NCBI RefSeq assembly: GCF_045862785.1
Contig: NZ_BQXO01000010.1
Coordinates: forward strand, 1 to 12,396
Source of the DNA: Furfurilactobacillus curtus
GTDB taxonomy: Bacteria; Bacillota; Bacilli; Lactobacillales; Lactobacillaceae
Direction of reading: 5' to 3'
Length of the DNA: 12,396 bases
Below, one piece after another: positions 12,335-12,396 of the stretch. Position 1 is the first letter of the stretch, and every line of letters starts with the position of its first letter. The notes below the pieces were generated by a model. The model did not search any database. It had not been told where the DNA came from and saw only the letters and a list, made by a program, of their open reading frames with translations. The translations under genes were made by a program, and so were the position numbers.

Positions 12335-12369
12335 AATAAAAAAGGCCACTAGGGTATACCCTATTGGTT
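12335..12369 (-). terminator. Rho-independent terminator (-) with perfect 14-bp palindrome
   Basis: TAGGGTATACCCTA (12350-12363) is a perfect palindrome. CCA/TGG flank it after one mismatch, extending the dyad to 12346-12367. On the - strand it is followed by CCTTTTTTTATTT. It would end a - strand gene lying beyond the right edge of the window, just before the resolvase leader. Confidence 0.65.
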
Positions 12370-12396
12370 ATTAAACTAACTTAGTGAAAAAGGAAA

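Noticed and set aside
12346..12367. Palindrome as a res site for the truncated resolvase
   Set aside because: There is one short dyad only, without the multiple subsites of res. The T7 tract on the - strand makes a terminator the simpler explanation.
1..12396. CRISPR array, tRNA or rRNA genes
   Set aside because: No regularly spaced identical repeats, cloverleaf-like sequences or rRNA signatures were seen on either strand.

Overview
The window looks like plasmid or other accessory DNA from a member of the Lactobacillaceae. The evidence is a ParA operon with strong GGAGG-type ribosome binding sites, IS elements of the IS5 (IS427-like), IS30 and IS3 families common in lactobacilli, a truncated serine resolvase, and many decayed gene fragments. 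No replication gene, rRNA, tRNA or CRISPR array is visible. Species cannot be fixed from sequence alone.

Left part (1-1860): three stem-loops in a row, the last a good + strand terminator. A - strand operon follows, read right to left: ParA ATPase (911-1702), a small basic protein with a ribbon-helix-helix-like C-terminus (600-839), and a small membrane protein (204-575). A consensus-like promoter and phased short repeats lie upstream of parA.

Middle-left (1861-3665): a graveyard. On the - strand there is a recombinase-like HTH tail, a short-chain dehydrogenase fragment with lost catalytic residues and stops, and the C-terminus of a cytosine deaminase-like amidohydrolase cut by an IS30 end. 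Then come an IS30 scrap, the 3' end of an IS5-family transposase joined in frame to an IS3-family OrfA, and a second IS30 scrap that directly abuts the next gene.

Centre (3666-10342): the only stretch of healthy metabolic genes, visibly richer in G+C than the par region. It has a GT8 glycosyltransferase (+), an LmrA/MsbA-like ABC exporter (-), an intact IS5-family insertion, and a tight + strand operon of acyltransferase, GT8 glycosyltransferase and acyltransferase. The mix of sugar transfer, acyl transfer to lipid-like acceptors and a lipid/drug-type ABC exporter suggests synthesis and export of an acylated glycolipid or cell-envelope glycan. This is inference. The block is bracketed by related IS30 ends in the same orientation (2920 and 10365).

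Right part (10343-12396): an IS30 element that has lost its transposase N-terminus, a second intact IS5-family element, and a serine resolvase that has lost its C-terminus. The IS5 element sits exactly between the two truncated genes without a matching target duplication, so a deletion or rearrangement occurred there. The window closes with a - strand terminator belonging to a gene beyond the right edge.

Both intact IS5-family elements need a -1 ribosomal frameshift at the same T TTA AAA A slippery stretch, and both then give a 262-residue transposase.
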